Assembly: GCA_948099385.1 (NCBI GenBank)
Contig: CANUEZ040000071.1
Span: 372,001 to 436,000 of the forward strand
Length of the DNA stretch: 64,000 nucleotides
Origin: Fasciola hepatica
Taxonomy: Eukaryota; Platyhelminthes; Trematoda; Plagiorchiida; Fasciolidae
Direction of reading: 5' to 3'
Within the stretch, counting starts at the first letter, position 1, and each line of letters starts with the position of its first letter. Position numbers and translations under genes: made by a program. The notes beneath the pieces are model-generated. The model saw only the letters and a program-made list of their open reading frames with translations. It ran no database searches and was not told the origin of the DNA. Below are positions 1-11,682 of this stretch, in pieces.

Positions 1-239
1 GAAAAAGTTTAGGGATTTTTCGGCCTCTCTCTTGCTTGGCTGAGATTTAGCCAGTTCCGAATTCATTGTTCTGTTCTCCAAGCGATCCCCAGGCTGACCT
101 TTGATACCCAGCTCAACATCTATACGAAATCGCGACTTTCTTTCAGCCTCCGACTACCAAGCAGGATGACGTCGCAGGGTGGGGAAACTCATATCACCAT
201 CGCTTTCCATCACTTAGTTTCACCACCTGAAGTCCCGGG

Positions 240-640
240 TCATGTAAAACTCGGGAGCTGCAGCGAGTTCAGGCCTTGAACCTATCCCTTGACAGGGCCG
301 TGAGGTTGACCTTAACTGCTGTGCCCAAGCGCGAAACTGCAGTCTCCCCTTCCCCAAGGCCAACATACTACTAAAATTTGTGTGTGACATCCAGAAGCCG
401 AAGTACAGCAGGAAACTTCTGAATCTCGCACAATATGAAACTGGACTTTACTGACTCGGACTGCAAGTCCAATGACCTGGGGCCGCACTCTTGTGGAACA
501 GCCTGTCGGAGGATGCCGTTAGATGCAGCAAAGTACCGAATTTCAGGAAAGCCCTAGATCCGAGCTGGAACACGGCGTTCCCAGAGTCAGCCGTAGGAAT
601 GCAGAGTGAGATTATGAACCCCTGGTATTTTTGTCAATGA
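240..640 (+). pseudogene. LINE (CR1-like) reverse transcriptase C-terminal remnant
   Basis: Near 490-640 the plus strand reads LLWNSLSEDAVRC..VPNFRKALD, the typical C-terminal end of CR1/jockey-type ORF2 (WNSLP-like motif), ending in a stop near 639. Upstream, 240-480 resembles the preceding RT tail but the frame is not continuous. The 5' part is missing. No 3' tail repeat was recognised, so the right edge is uncertain. Confidence 0.5.
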
Positions 641-1093
641 AATTATGACTGCGAAAGTGATGCTAATAAGCAGCTTCTGCCTTTCAGACAAAACACTGGA
701 AGCCCAGTTTTGAGAGCCAAGGAAACTTGCAGAAGACACGAAGATCTGGATGCACGATTGGTCTCGAGTATTTTCGTCCTGTACGAAATGAAGTGAAGTG
801 ACCTGATCTGACCAAACCCCACTTGAATTGAACTGGGTCGAAGGTCAGAGCGATCATCGTGTTGGCGCCGTTACGGTCGAGTGATCGGGTCATTTATACC
901 GTTCTTGTGCTGCGCCTGGGACCGCGTTGGTGATTTATAATCCCAGTTAAACTCTACCGTTGAGCATGTTTCCGTCGTCTGTACTTGTTCTCGCTCAAAT
1001 GGAGATGCAACCCCATCGAGGGATCCCTTGTAGCAAAACCGATCGGTTTTGGGCCGTTTTCTGAACCGTTTTTTCCATTATGCCGATTGGTTT
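641..1093. other. No recognised gene; unique-looking spacer
   Basis: No coding or structured feature was recognised, except that 1030-1075 is rich in CGGTTTT-like words shared with the adjacent inverted repeat. That repeat's outer edge may therefore reach this far. Confidence 0.3.
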
Positions 1094-1857
1094 TTGGTCG
1101 GTTTGTTTAGTTGCTAAACAAACCGACTATAGTTATTTTACACGTATAACATGACCATAGTTGGTTGATCTGTACGGATCAGCAGTGAATTGGTCCGAAG
1201 GAAATCGTACACCGGAGTAATGTGAAATGTTTAGTGGGCGTTTTTATTCGAATGTATTTGTTGAGTTCATCGGAATTCCCTTAAGTACCTCGGTACAGAT
1301 CGCCGTATTTTATTTCTTCGAAATGGGTAAAATAAGGACAATAAATCGGAAAATCATCACTTGGGAGATAGAAACGAGCATCATTACACGTATTTCGGGA
1401 AAGGTGACAGAAGTTACCGAAGCATATCGCGTAGTTCAAACGATTGGCACAAACCGCTCCGAAACCAGTCTGTTTTTTGGCTGGTTTTCGAGCGGCGATC
1501 GGTTTTCGAGCGGGTTCTGAGTGAATTCTGAACGGTTTCCGAGCGTTTTGTGCCATTTATTTGAAGTACATTTTTCGGTTATTTCTCTCGCGTTCCCCGA
1601 AATACGTCTAATGATGCTCATTTCTATCTCCCAAGTGATGATTTTCCGATTTATTGTCCTTATTTTACCCATTTCGAAGGAATAAAATACAGCGATCTGT
1701 ACCGAGGTACTTAAGGGCATTCCGATGAACTCAACAAATACATTCGAATAAAAACGCCCACTAAACATTTCACATTACTCCGGTGTTCGATTTCCTTCGG
1801 ATCAATGCATTATTGATCCCTGTAAAATGGCTATTAGTCAAACCGACTGAAAACCAA
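1094..1857. repeat. Large inverted repeat (foldback / hairpin element)
   Basis: The arms at about 1190-1436 and 1565-1806 are near-perfect reverse complements. Both encode the same peptide start (MFSGRFYSNVFVEFIG) read inward from each side. Further out, GTCGGTTTG (1097 onward) and its complement (near 1840) extend the symmetry. The loop, about 1440-1560, is rich in CGGTTTT words. No transposase is present. It could be a Foldback-type transposon, a MITE, or a hairpin RNA source. Confidence 0.75.
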
Positions 1858-2033
1858 TGTTACGAACGGCCTGGATGCTTCAAGAGATGCCCAACGTTTG
1901 CCCATCTGGGCGTGTTGCTTGGGGAACCGTTGAATGGACTATCGCAGCCAAGCTCAGCTCTTCTGAGGCCTAGTTGCAACGCGGATCTCAGAGGGTATGA
2001 GCTGAAGCTGACTAGACCACGAGCACACCGTGG

Positions 2034-2085
2034 TATTGGAGGGCACACTCTCTCAGTTTCTACGATCGCGTTCGTCGAGGAAGTC
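2034..2085 (-). repeat. 3' LTR of the Gypsy element, distal piece
   Basis: It matches 11683-11734 of the right LTR (TATTGGA, GCGTTC, GGAAGTC landmarks) and stops at AAGTC (2081-2085), where the CR1 LINE begins. Confidence 0.78.
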
Positions 2086-2167
2086 ATTCTTTCATTCTTC
2101 ATTCTCCATATTAGACAGTGGAAATCATCCGCATAAGCCTCGTCACAACCCACTCGTTGGCATAAAC

Positions 2168-4936
2168 TCAAGACTGAGTAGAACGCCATAACCCCAACAA
2201 AGACTGGTCAAGTTTCCTTTTGAATGTTTTGTCGTTTACCTCTTCCATCACATCAGCACGTAAGGAATTACAAATGTTCGTGGCCCTCCGAGACAAGCGG
2301 TAGACTAACGGCAAACAAGTAGAACGCATCTTCACCAGTGTCATTGAGTGCTCGCGCACACGACATGGCCCACGGAGCGGGAGATCCGCATGCAACTCTG
2401 GTCCCAGATTACCCCGAACGATACGACGGATGCAGATAAGATCACCACGCATCCGCCGATAGACTACTGGAAACAGACCAGTTGCTTTATGACGTCCGTT
2501 GCAGTTGACCCCGTGTAGTCCAGAGATGAGACGGGTAGCAGACCTCTGCACTCTCTCTAATTTGGTTGATTGTGCAGCTGTACATGAATAAGCAACCACA
2601 CCACCATATTCGGGTCTAGGACGTGAATGAGAAGTATACAGCATACGGAAAGCGTCGTAAAGTAGGTTCCCAAACGATCAACGAATTTGGCCAAGGATAC
2701 TTCAGACGGGAGCACATACTCTGTCCGCGTGACCTTTAGTTTTCAGCGAGGAAGACACCAGAACTCCGAGATCACGCTCGCAATCTGTTGTTCGCAGCAG
2801 GCTCCCAGACAGGTGTTAACCCACCGGTAGCTGAGAGCGATCGACATGCATATGAACACACTTTGAAAGATTTAGTGGTAACATCTACTCAGAGGACCAG
2901 CGCAAAAGCGCATTTAGATCTTCCTGTAGAAGATGGCTATCTCCATCCGAACGAAGTGCGCGCCATAGTTTCAGATCATCTGCATACAGAAGACGAGAAG
3001 ATGGGAAAACTGAGGTTAGGTCGTTTATGTAAATGAGAAACAATAACGGTCCAAGAAGAGACTGCTGGGGAACACCGCTGGTCACTGAGTACCAACTGGA
3101 GATGGTTGTTGAGACCCTGACCGCAAACCGCCGTCCTCTTAGGAAATCTTCAATCCATCTTAGCAAGGGAGCAGCTATTTCCATTAATCTGAGCTTCCGA
3201 AGGAGAGGGTCATGTGGAACCTTATCAGAGGCTTTGCTGGAGTCCACGAAGACGACGTCCGTGGAATATCCTTCGGCCTTCGCTTCAGCTCAGCGCTCAC
3301 GTGCAAGCAGAAGATTCGACAAGCAGGATTGGGATTTCCGGAAGCCATGTTGTTGTGAATTGAACAGGTGATGGTTTCCCATGTGTTCCAGCACCTGCTT
3401 GGCTATGAGACGTTCCATTATCTTGCAGGCGACACAAGTTAGACCCACAGAACGGTAATCAACAGCCGCAATTTTGTCACCACCTTTGAACAGTAGAACA
3501 GTAATGGTGGTTCTCCGGTCATCCAGTAGTTACCCTGCTGCCAGCGAGGTGTTGAACAACCTGGTGATTTGTGATACAATGATGTTGGCGAGTTCGCATA
3601 ACACCAGAGGGTGAATTCCACCAGGGACGGCTGATTGGTGAGAATTGCGAGATCGTAGTTGTGCCGTAATTTTTTCCACACGAAAATGTCAAGGCACGTT
3701 GATGAGTTCCAAAAATGGCGAACCAGGCGAAAGGGTTGTTGCGGGATCCGTTGTTTACACTGACGCATGATCCCGTGTCAGGAAATCATCCTTAGCCTCG
3801 CCGGAGTCAGCGATGATCTCAGCCTGAAGCAAGGTTTGTATGCCTGGTGTCGCTCTCGGGCGGCGTTTGAGATACGCGTACACCCGTTTAGGTGCCTTGA
3901 CACAGTCGGCCTCCAGCCTCTCCTCAAACCTACTTCGCTTTATTGCCTCCATAGGTGAACAATGATTCCGTACCTATCTGTACACAGTATAGCCGTCGCC
4001 GGTCTCCCGATACCTATGTCATGCCCGATTTCTCTTGCGAAGCAGGCATCGAAGTTCTCTATTAAACCACGAAGGACCATGCGCATGAGAACGCTGGCGG
4101 TGGGGTGGGGCGAAGCGATCAACCAGCTGAAGGGGACCGTCGCGGATACAACTCCAGATTGTATTCACGTTTTCAGGATCGTCGTGCTCCCATACCATAG
4201 TCAGTACACCCTCTATCATATCTTTAAAGTTCATACGCCAAACGTTTGGTCCGCAGTGTGAACTAGGTGATGTTTGGACGCCGCGTCTCCAGTGTATGTA
4301 CAGAACAGCATGGTCGCTTGAACCTAAAGGAGGTAGGATATCAATCTTGGAGACGTCCGACATCCGTGGAGTGAGAACGAAATCGAGAATGGACGATTGA
4401 TTGCCTTGGAAGCGAGTTGGTTGAGATACGTGTTGGTACAGCGCCAGATCACATACCGTGGCAAGCAGATTTCGAGAAAAGTTGTCAGCTGCTGTATTAA
4501 GGCAGGATGCAGTCCAGTCACTGTGGGAAACATTGGAGTCACCTAGGACGAGGCAGTGACCGTCAGATCCCCATCGCCTCAAGGACTCCAAGATGTCCGG
4601 TGGCTCTGCAGCAAGTGTCCTGTAGAACAGTCCGAAAACGACGGACCCACTACTAACTAATTTCACCTTACACCAAAGTGACTCGCCAAGCCGTTGGGGA
4701 TCCGAATAACGATCAAGCAGATGAGCAGGTATGCCATCTCGAATATAAATTATTACACCGCCACCATCTGTGATCCGAGTTTTATCAGAGCGAAACATGT
4801 GGTACCCCTGCAGAGCAACCTCGGTGTCCAGAACCTCGTCATGCAACCAAGTCTCAGTCAGCGCTATAACCACAGGTCTACGGGCTATAGCAAACATTTC
4901 CATTTCCTTACGTTTGTTCAACAACCCCCGTAACAT
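2168..4936 (-). pseudogene. CR1 ORF2: endonuclease, reverse transcriptase, C-terminal domain (broken)
   Basis: The endonuclease (4936-4019) shows [21 protein letters not shown] and LGSSDHAVL, the catalytic E, D and SDH blocks. A connector lies at 3952-3755. The RT shows [15 protein letters not shown] and [11 protein letters not shown], then [22 protein letters not shown] and [11 protein letters not shown] (catalytic ADD) at 3247-2885. The C-terminal domain at 2644-2168 has [12 protein letters not shown]. Two in-frame stops are clear (after SLAAG near 3530 and after LARER near 3290), plus frame changes. Gln in GVPQQS replaces the usual Gly. Confidence 0.82.
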
Positions 4937-5321
4937 TGCTCAGAACCACATCTACTGTCTGTCCATTCACGACACACTGATTGAGATTCACCATAGGCGT
5001 GTCCCCCTGGGCTGGAGCTTGTAATGTCATTGCAGTCAGCGGTGGCCACGTCACCTACAGTCTCCTCTTCACTACCCGAAAATCACGTATGTATAGATTG
5101 TCCTCACCGTTTGCGCTGCTTTCCCGGAGTTCTGTGCGATCTTGCTTGAATTTCTGCCGATCCTCTGGTTCTAGGTCAAGCAACAGTCGGGCAGTTTCGC
5201 CTCTTAGACGCGGCGATCGCCGTGAAGCCTTTTTTGCCTGTTCGCGAGAAGCAAGAACAACCTTCAGATGTTGAGGATCCCCAGTTTTGCGTATCTTGCC
5301 TAAAAGAAAATCCGTTTTAAC

Positions 5322-6181
5322 CTATATAGATCCAGTCAGCGTCTCTTCACCCGCGGAGAACAGTTTTTCAAATATACTTCGTAACTGAAGAAGGTCGTGA
5401 TCGAGACGCTGCTGAGGGACCGACACCAAGGCTTCCGGAATTCTAACTACCAGCAAGCACTGATCCCGCGGAGGTGATTTCTTCTGACCCGTATGCACCT
5501 GTATCCAAGAATCTCTGTGACCAAGGAGTGTCGTTAACTCAGAGACCGATGGAGGGACGGCTGCCCGTGTGGCAGCAGTGATCATCGTTGCTCCTTCTTG
5601 GGACGAGACGTTCCTCTTGTTGTTTGCTCTCCTACGACTGACATTTTTCGTCTCCGAAACCGTAACCTCCTTAACACCAGATTCAGCGGAAATAGAAGAA
5701 GGGGCTTGTGCAATGGGAACTAACATGCTACTGGAAGCCACAACCTCCGCGAACGTTTTCCCCTCTGACGACGATGATGGTGACAACGATGACATTGGTG
5801 AAGATGGTGACGATGATGATGCTGTTTCTGCCTCTGCCGCCGCTATTGATGGTGACGAGGAAGTGGATGGTGGTTACAATGACGATGATAATGATGATGA
5901 TGATGAATCAGTTTTATCTGCGATGGAATGCGCCGTCATCACTGACTTCTTTTTGGGCCACACAGCTGTTGATAGTTCAGTGCATTTGATGCACAGCACT
6001 TTGAGAAACTTCACATGGCGTTTATCCAGAGCTTTGTAAAGGTCATTGTCCACTCCGGTGCACTCAAGGTGGATCCAACCATCGCGCCCATCACGCTGAA
6101 AGGATTTGTCGCGAGGACGAAAAACCTTTGCACAAACCAGACATATGGACTCAATATTCTTGACCATTTTGGAAGGCATAA
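5322..6181 (-). pseudogene. CR1 ORF1 with PHD/zinc-finger-like start
   Basis: The likely start is MPSKMVKN near 6181, followed by SICLVCAKVF, GWIHLECTG and FLKVLCIKC, a CxxC..HxxC..CxxC pattern like the PHD-type fingers of CR1 ORF1. A Ser-rich, GAT/GAC-repeat tract (5760-5905) follows, where the frame is lost. The second part (5795-5322) contains KTFAEVV and [24 protein letters not shown]1 proteins of this group bind RNA; the slippage-prone repeat is a plausible cause of the break. Confidence 0.62.
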
Positions 6182-6269
6182 TGCTCCACAGATCGACAAA
6201 ACCACAAAAAAATATAATTCCAAGTATCACACTGAGAGACTCGCCGGTGTAGCGCACACGAAACGTCCA

Positions 6270-6449
6270 AAGTCGAAGAGAAAAGACTGTGGAGTGCCAA
6301 CCGCGTGTATTCTCACGGGGCCTGAACACAGAGACCGTACGCTGGCTTGTGCCGAGGAAGTGTGACAGGAGTAGCGCTTGCGGTTGCCACGTGTACGAAA
6401 TGTACAGTCAAACAAGTGATAGACAGGGTGTGATCAACTGATCACTAGA
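6270..6449 (-). repeat. 3' LTR of the Gypsy element, proximal piece
   Basis: It starts with the duplicated AAGTC (6270-6274) and then matches the right LTR from 11735 to about 11907. Together with 2034-2085 it rebuilds one LTR. Confidence 0.8.
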
Positions 6450-6453
6450 GAGG

Positions 6454-6462
6454 CCCCCTTTT
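6454..6462 (-). other. Polypurine tract of the Gypsy element
   Basis: The minus strand reads AAAAGGGGG a few bases before the start of the 3' LTR, as expected for plus-strand DNA priming in LTR retrotransposons. Confidence 0.65.
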
Positions 6463-7330
6463 GGAAGACCATCCGCAAGGAGGTCTTTGATTAAGGAGCC
6501 TGGCAAGTAAACGGGTATGTCGCACGTGACAACGCCATCGAAACTAATAAATGTTGCAGCTGCATGTGACTTTGAAACCGTTCATGGGTTCGAACCGCAG
6601 CTCCAAATTGCTCGGATCCGGTGGTGTTGTCTGTGGATAACATCCGGTCACCTGACGTGCAGAAATAACATGACAACGAAAGGACCGTGTGGGGTTACCC
6701 CGATATAAATGAATTATTCTGAAAATCAAAGTGAAAATTGATTAGAATCGTTTTATTTGAGTTAAAAATGGATTGACAACATGGATCCCCAAGGAAGAAA
6801 ATATAAGGAAGCAAAAGAGAGTACAGATAGTCACATGCGGTAGAATGTGGCGGTTGGCGCTTGAAGCGAGACACCGGGGAGAGCCGCTGTAACTAGCTAC
6901 CCAACCCGAAAATCATCGTAGGTTCAACGCGGAAGGTAGGATTTCCCGGTGCTTATGATGAACGTGTCAGTGGAGTTTTCTCTCCGCTCACTCCAGTGAT
7001 TGACCTAGTACAGGTTCGGCTTGGTGAAGGGGTGTTGTGGTCGGTCTCTCCGGAAATACATGTATTTTGCGTATGGGCACCGGATGGTGGTCGGGTTCCT
7101 GTGGTTAGCGAATGAGTATTTTGAAAGCGGTACGAGTTCCCTCCAAAACCGTCTGGCATTTAGTGATGGTGTCCGAAGGTGATGGATGAGCAGAACATCA
7201 ACAAAGTTGTTTAACGACAAAAAAGGAAATGGTAAATGACCTCAATGTGGGAAACAAACCTTGAATGAGCAGCCACAACATTGGGTAAAATAACTAATAT
7301 CTTTTTCTTTCGTAATTTTCCTCTTTTTAA
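6463..7330 (-). other. 3' non-coding part of the Gypsy element
   Basis: No coding motif was recognised between the integrase C-terminus and the polypurine tract. The region belongs to the element by position. Confidence 0.5.
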
Positions 7331-8690
7331 TCATGGGATCCAATATACTGTATTTGCGAAACGAACGGGTCTCTTGATCACTCGTCCGCGGTTTGGAGTC
7401 AATGGGGGTGGCTCTGTGCTGAAGGCTGCGTCATGACGGCCAGGCAACTGGGTCACCGGCGTATGGGATGCCGGGGACGTGGGTGCTGGTCCTGAAGAAT
7501 GCGATGGAGTGAAATCGGACGGAATGGAGTCGGCCAGAAAAGCTGGTTTAAGTCGGTCTATGGTAACCGTATCGTTTCTGCCGTTGTCGTTGATGACAAA
7601 TGTTTTCTCTAGGCGGCGTAAGACCCTGTGGGGGCCGGAGTAGGCAGGTTGTAGAGGAGCTCGTGTCTCTGTCCTGAACGAAAAGTGCGTACAGTCTTGA
7701 AGGTGTGGTTGTACGTAAATCGTCGTGTTTTGTTCACGAGCTGCGGGAAGGTGCAACTTGCGCATCTGGTGCGTTAACGTGGCGGTATAATCAACGTAGT
7801 CAAAAGTGCCGATGGACTTTGGGGCTACCATGTCACCAGAAAGTCGGAGCGCGCAACCGAATGTGAGTTCGGCTGATGTGGTTTGTAGATCGACCTAAAG
7901 AGCGCTGTGGCAACCTAAAAGTACTAGCGGTAGTGATTCCCGCCAGTCTGGATTTTGTGAGCTGCTAAGGCTGCCTTGAGTTGCCAATGAAAACGTTCTA
8001 CCATTCCGTTTGCTGACGGGTGGCAGGCGCTGGTATGAATGTGACGGATGCCTAAACTTTGTGGAAAACTGCTGAAGGCTCCCTCGAAATGCAAGCCGCG
8101 GTCTGTGGCAACCATGACTGGACAACCAAATGCTGCCACCCAGTGTTCTAAGAAAGCTTGGGCGACTATTTCGCTAGCTGCATTCTACAAGGGTACAGCT
8201 AACGCCCATCTGGTGAAGCGATCTACACAAGTAAGAAGATATATGCTACTCTTTGAAGGAGACAACGGCCCTACTAGGTCAACATGCACGTGTTGGAAAC
8301 GTGAGTCGACAGTCGGAAGTTTTGATAATAGGCTTTTTGTGTGCCCATGCACTTTAGACTGTTGACATTGGGTGCAGGTATGGTCCCATGCAGTGACAAC
8401 ACGGTTCATGTTGTGCCAAACATAACGGTCACCGACGAGTTTAGTAGAAGCCTTTATACCCGGGTGGAACGAACCGTGGAATGTTTCGAAAACCTGTCGC
8501 CTAAAAGCTGACGGTGCCACTGGCCCTGGGTAGCTTTTGGACATGTCACAAAGTATGTTACCTTCGGCTGAAGGAATGAGAACCGACTGGAGCCGCAGCG
8601 ATGAGGTGCTACGGAGCTGTTCTACCTCGGGATCGTCTGCTTGAGCGGATGCGATAGCTTCGAGGTTGATCAGGCCGGAGGTGCTGAGGC
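7331..8690 (-). pseudogene. pol: Gypsy integrase and chromodomain-free C-terminus
   Basis: The zinc domain has the HHCC pattern (FHPGIKAS..HNMN..TCTQCQQSK, near 8400). The catalytic core shows VHVDLVGPL, then VMVATDRGLHFEG and HPSANGMVERFH (D, D and E positions) near 8290-7960, split by a frame change near 8185. The C-terminal frame 7831-7331 holds GPHRVLRRLEKTFVINDNG and IDRLKPA, the GPY/F module, then a Pro/Ser/Thr-rich tail ending in VYWIP. Integrase inserts the DNA copy into the genome; this one is broken. Confidence 0.8.
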
Positions 8691-9130
8691 CCAGGTTGTG
8701 AATGCGAGATAGTGTATCTGCGACAGGATTATCGACACCTGAGATATGAAGTACATCACTCGTGTACTGAGTGATGTGATCCAGATGTCTAGACTCTCTG
8801 GGAGAGTATCTGTCCGTGGTGGCGCGCAATGCGTGGATGATCGGTTCATGGCCGATGTAGACCGTGAATTCGCGTCCCCCCGATATGCGTCTCAAGTGAC
8901 GGATGCCTGTGTAGATAGCGATAATTTCGCGGTCAAAGGTGCTATACTTGCATTCAGCCGGTTGTGGTTTTTGAAGAAGAATGCAACGGGTTGCCAAGGG
9001 TCGGCTAAGTATTGTTGCGGCACCGCGCCCCCGGCTTTGTGTGATGCGTCTGTGACTGACACAATTGAGGAAGTTGGTTTCAGGTGTGATAGCGAGGCTA
9101 TGTTGCTGGTAGCATGCTTCAGCACAGCAA
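8690..9130 (-). pseudogene. pol: Gypsy RNase H region
   Basis: TDASHKAGGA (about 9050) is the RNase H start with its catalytic Asp. KYSTFDREIIAIY, RHLRRISGGREFTVYIGHEP and ISGVDNPVADTLSRI follow in the order usual for Gypsy RNase H, leading into integrase. A frame change occurs between the first two motifs. Confidence 0.75.
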
Positions 9131-9137
9131 ATGCATC

Positions 9138-10090
9138 TCATGCGGTTTCTGTGAAAACTAGCTGCTTCGCTTTGCATTTTAACAGGTCTGTGAGCGACTG
9201 CATTAGCTGAACGCATTGTGGAATGAAACGCCGATAGGAGTTGACCAACCCATCGAAACGCTGTAGTTGCTTAAACGACGTAGATTCTGTGTAGTCCAGG
9301 ATTACCTGCACCTTATCGTGCAATGGAATAATCCCTGTCGAAGTGACCTTGGTGCCTAGCGATTCGATGGAGTCGACACCCATTACACACTTATTCGCGT
9401 TGACCGTGACCCCGTGTTGAGACAGGCGGTCGCAAAGGGTGCACAGATGTGCTAGATGTTCTGTCTTAGATGAGCTGGCAATCAGGATATCGTCCAGATA
9501 AGCGAACGCAGAATCCAAACTACTGCATACCATATCGACGAAAAGCTGGAAAGTTTACACGGCGTTGCAAGGTCCAAACGGCATTCGTAAAAACTCCAAA
9601 AGACCGAAAGGAGTCGTCACGGCTGTTTTGGGCATATCTGTTTCAGCTACTGGTATTTGGTTATATGCTCACACTAAATCTACTCGACTGAAAGTTATCT
9701 TACCCGCTAAACCAGCCGTGAGGTCCGTGATGTGCCGAACAAGATATCGGTCAGGCGTAGTCACTCGGTTGAGTGAGTGATAATCCGCACACGGTCTTCA
9801 GTCGTCAGGTGACTTCTTTGGGACCATGTGTAGGGGTTATTCCCACGGACTGCTGGAAGGCCGGATAATTCGCAAGTTGAGCATATGTTGAAACTCGGAG
9901 CGGGCTACACGGAGCTTGTCTGGAGCCAACCTGCGGGGTCGAGCGGAGACCGGGGGTTCTTGTGTGACGATGTGATAGGCCACATCAGTGGTGATTGGAA
10001 GCATGTTGTTGTTTGGGCGGACAAGATTAGGGTACTCGCTGAATAAACTACCGAGTCATGGTTAAAAAGTGGGAATTGGCGTGACGAAAG
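9138..10090 (-). pseudogene. pol: Gypsy reverse transcriptase (with stops)
   Basis: Minus-strand motifs in order: RPSSSPWE (about 9860), then a stop; DYHSLNRVTTPDRY; then the MPFGPCNA region and FAYLDDILIAS (about 9500, catalytic YLDD); then the thumb/connection with LGTKVTSTGIIP and YRRFIP. In-frame stops follow SPWE and SPDD and occur again before the YLDD block, so no full RT can be made. The order and spacing are normal for Ty3/Gypsy. Confidence 0.8.
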
Positions 10091-10094
10091 CTGG

Positions 10095-10412
10095 TCACTG
10101 AGCTTGGGTTAAGGAACCAACAACGAAATTTGATGTGACTCGATCTACTAGTTGTCGCTTACCGGGATCGACTCTTAGACCGTAACTTTCGAAAAAATCT
10201 AAGCCTAGAATAGCCTGGTGCACTAGGACAACGACGAAAACCCACGGGAAAGGACGACGCAAGTCAAGGTCTGGGGTGAGGAAATGACTGCCGTATGTTG
10301 GGATTGGAGTGCCGTTGGCAGCTTGTAGTGTGAGAACTGCAGGGGAGACGATGGACAGTTTCGAAACCGGCATGATACTGACCTGCGCTCCTGTGTCGAT
10401 TAAGAAACGCAT
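10095..10412 (-). pseudogene. Gypsy aspartic protease region
   Basis: RFLIDTGAQVSIMP near the start is the retropepsin active site (DTG) with its usual flap context, and ILGLDFFESYGL further on is the conserved I-L-G-x-D/F strand. The protease matures the gag-pol polyprotein. The frame is open for 105 codons but is disconnected from the RT by stops. Confidence 0.78.
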
Positions 10413-10479
10413 ACCAGTTTATTGTCTTTTACGTATATGGGGCGATTAGGAACGGGGGCGCCCGAGAAGGTCGTCGCCA

Positions 10480-11350
10480 TCACCTCTCAGCCTAGTAGTT
10501 TCCCTGGCGGGTGCGGTAAGTACAAGGCTGTTCGCATTCACGCGCCTGGGATTCGAAACGGCGATGATAACAACACTCGCCGGAATGTGCATTTGCTCTC
10601 GGGGCGTTCGCTGTAGAGGGACGACGGCTTTGGCTTCGTGAACGCAGAATATTGATGGTAATCTCGTGCTGTCCGACCACCTGCAATAAACAGCGGACCT
10701 CCTGACATAAAATCCGAATGTCAGAGTTGCTACTGGTTGCGTTGTGCTGGGTGGTTGTCGACGCAGGGTTACCAACGGGATCTAGTGTAGTAACGATGGT
10801 GTTGGTGAATGCCTGGGACTCTGGGTCAACAGCATGTGCCTGCTCGAGGACTTTGTCTGCAGCCTCGATGCACTTTTCCAAGATCTGACCTTGTATTAGA
10901 ACTACAACTATGTTCTGACCTTATGGCGGAAGCCGCCGCATCCATAGTTGACACAAGAACGCATCGTCTATGGAGTCGTACCTACCAACGAACGCATTTT
11001 CCGTGACAACTGCGATGGCGTCTTATATCCAAGCTGGATTTCGGAGAGAACGTGTTGGATACGTTTCTCCTTCAACGCTGCCACACGCTTAATCAAAGCT
11101 TCCCGGAGTGTGTCGTATGGGTTGTGATCCAGGGGTTCATAACGATACCCCGGATTTGTGGGATCATACTAGCTGGGATTGCTGAGAGCAGTTTATTGTA
11201 TTCGGATTGCTGACTAGATATGCGAGCCTCCTGGAAACGAGACTGGAGGATGGTGATGAACACCTCCGAATCTTCCGGTATGAAATCCGATGTTCTCATG
11301 TGCGCTGCATGGCATTCCGTTTTATACTCGGCTTTAGACTCTCTGTTCAT
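10480..11350 (-). pseudogene. gag: Gypsy gag remnant
   Basis: The gag polyprotein packages element RNA. Frame 11350 to 11093 begins MNRESKAEY and carries FQEARISSQQSEYNKLLSAI. After a frame change the minus strand continues with YDTLREALIKRV and HVLSEIQLGYKTPSQL (about 11120-11000), typical of flatworm Gypsy gag. Frame 10881-10492 follows a variable linker and ends with a Cys/His cluster (CCYHRRF..C..PC) resembling the nucleocapsid domain. At least one frame break separates the halves. The leader from the primer-binding site to the first Met is about 315 bp. Confidence 0.72.
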
Positions 11351-11664
11351 TGTGAAAAAGGTGCGCTATGGAAATAAACTAGCCTGGAATTCCAAAAATT
11401 TGTTTGGAACGCCTGATCAACAAAATCTCGGAATAAATGGGAATGAAAACTGACGGATACAATAATGACGATCAAAAAAGGATGAAATGGTTGTGCCTCC
11501 CAAAAAAATGTACGTAGTTGGAAATGTCCAATGGGGATATATACACGCGATAAAAAAAATCCGACTAATGTTAGACCGAATATATGACCGACGAAGAGAA
11601 GGAAAAACTGCCGTCGACGTGACCTGGATAAGTCACCTCGGTGGGATTAATCAAAAATTATAAA

Positions 11665-11680
11665 CGGAACGGGTTCACCA
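11665..11680 (-). other. Candidate primer-binding site
   Basis: On the minus strand, TGGTGAACCCG lies two bases inside the 5' LTR edge, the expected place and TGG start for a tRNA primer-binding site. The priming tRNA was not identified. Confidence 0.6.
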
Positions 11681-11682
11681 AT

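Larger units (their letters stand above)
2086..6269 (-). mobile_element. CR1-like non-LTR retrotransposon, copy 1 (near full length, 4.2 kb)
   Basis: A minus-strand LINE with a PHD-like ORF1, then an ORF2 with apurinic endonuclease, reverse transcriptase and C-terminal domain. The 3' end is a short ATTC/GAAT tail at 2086-2105. It is flanked by AAGTC duplications (2081-2085, 6270-6274) inside the Gypsy LTR. Both ORFs are interrupted by stops or frameshifts. Copy 2 at 20324-23838 is almost identical. Confidence 0.85.

Noticed and set aside
5708..5989. Met-rich or Asp-rich plus-strand frames over the GAT repeat
   Set aside because: They are shadows of the Ser-rich CR1 ORF1 on the minus strand.
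6445..11682. Treating the CR1 5' end as reaching 6450 because that segment recurs at 11.7 kb
   Set aside because: The recurring segment is the Gypsy LTR; length bookkeeping and the AAGTC duplication put the CR1 5' end at 6269.
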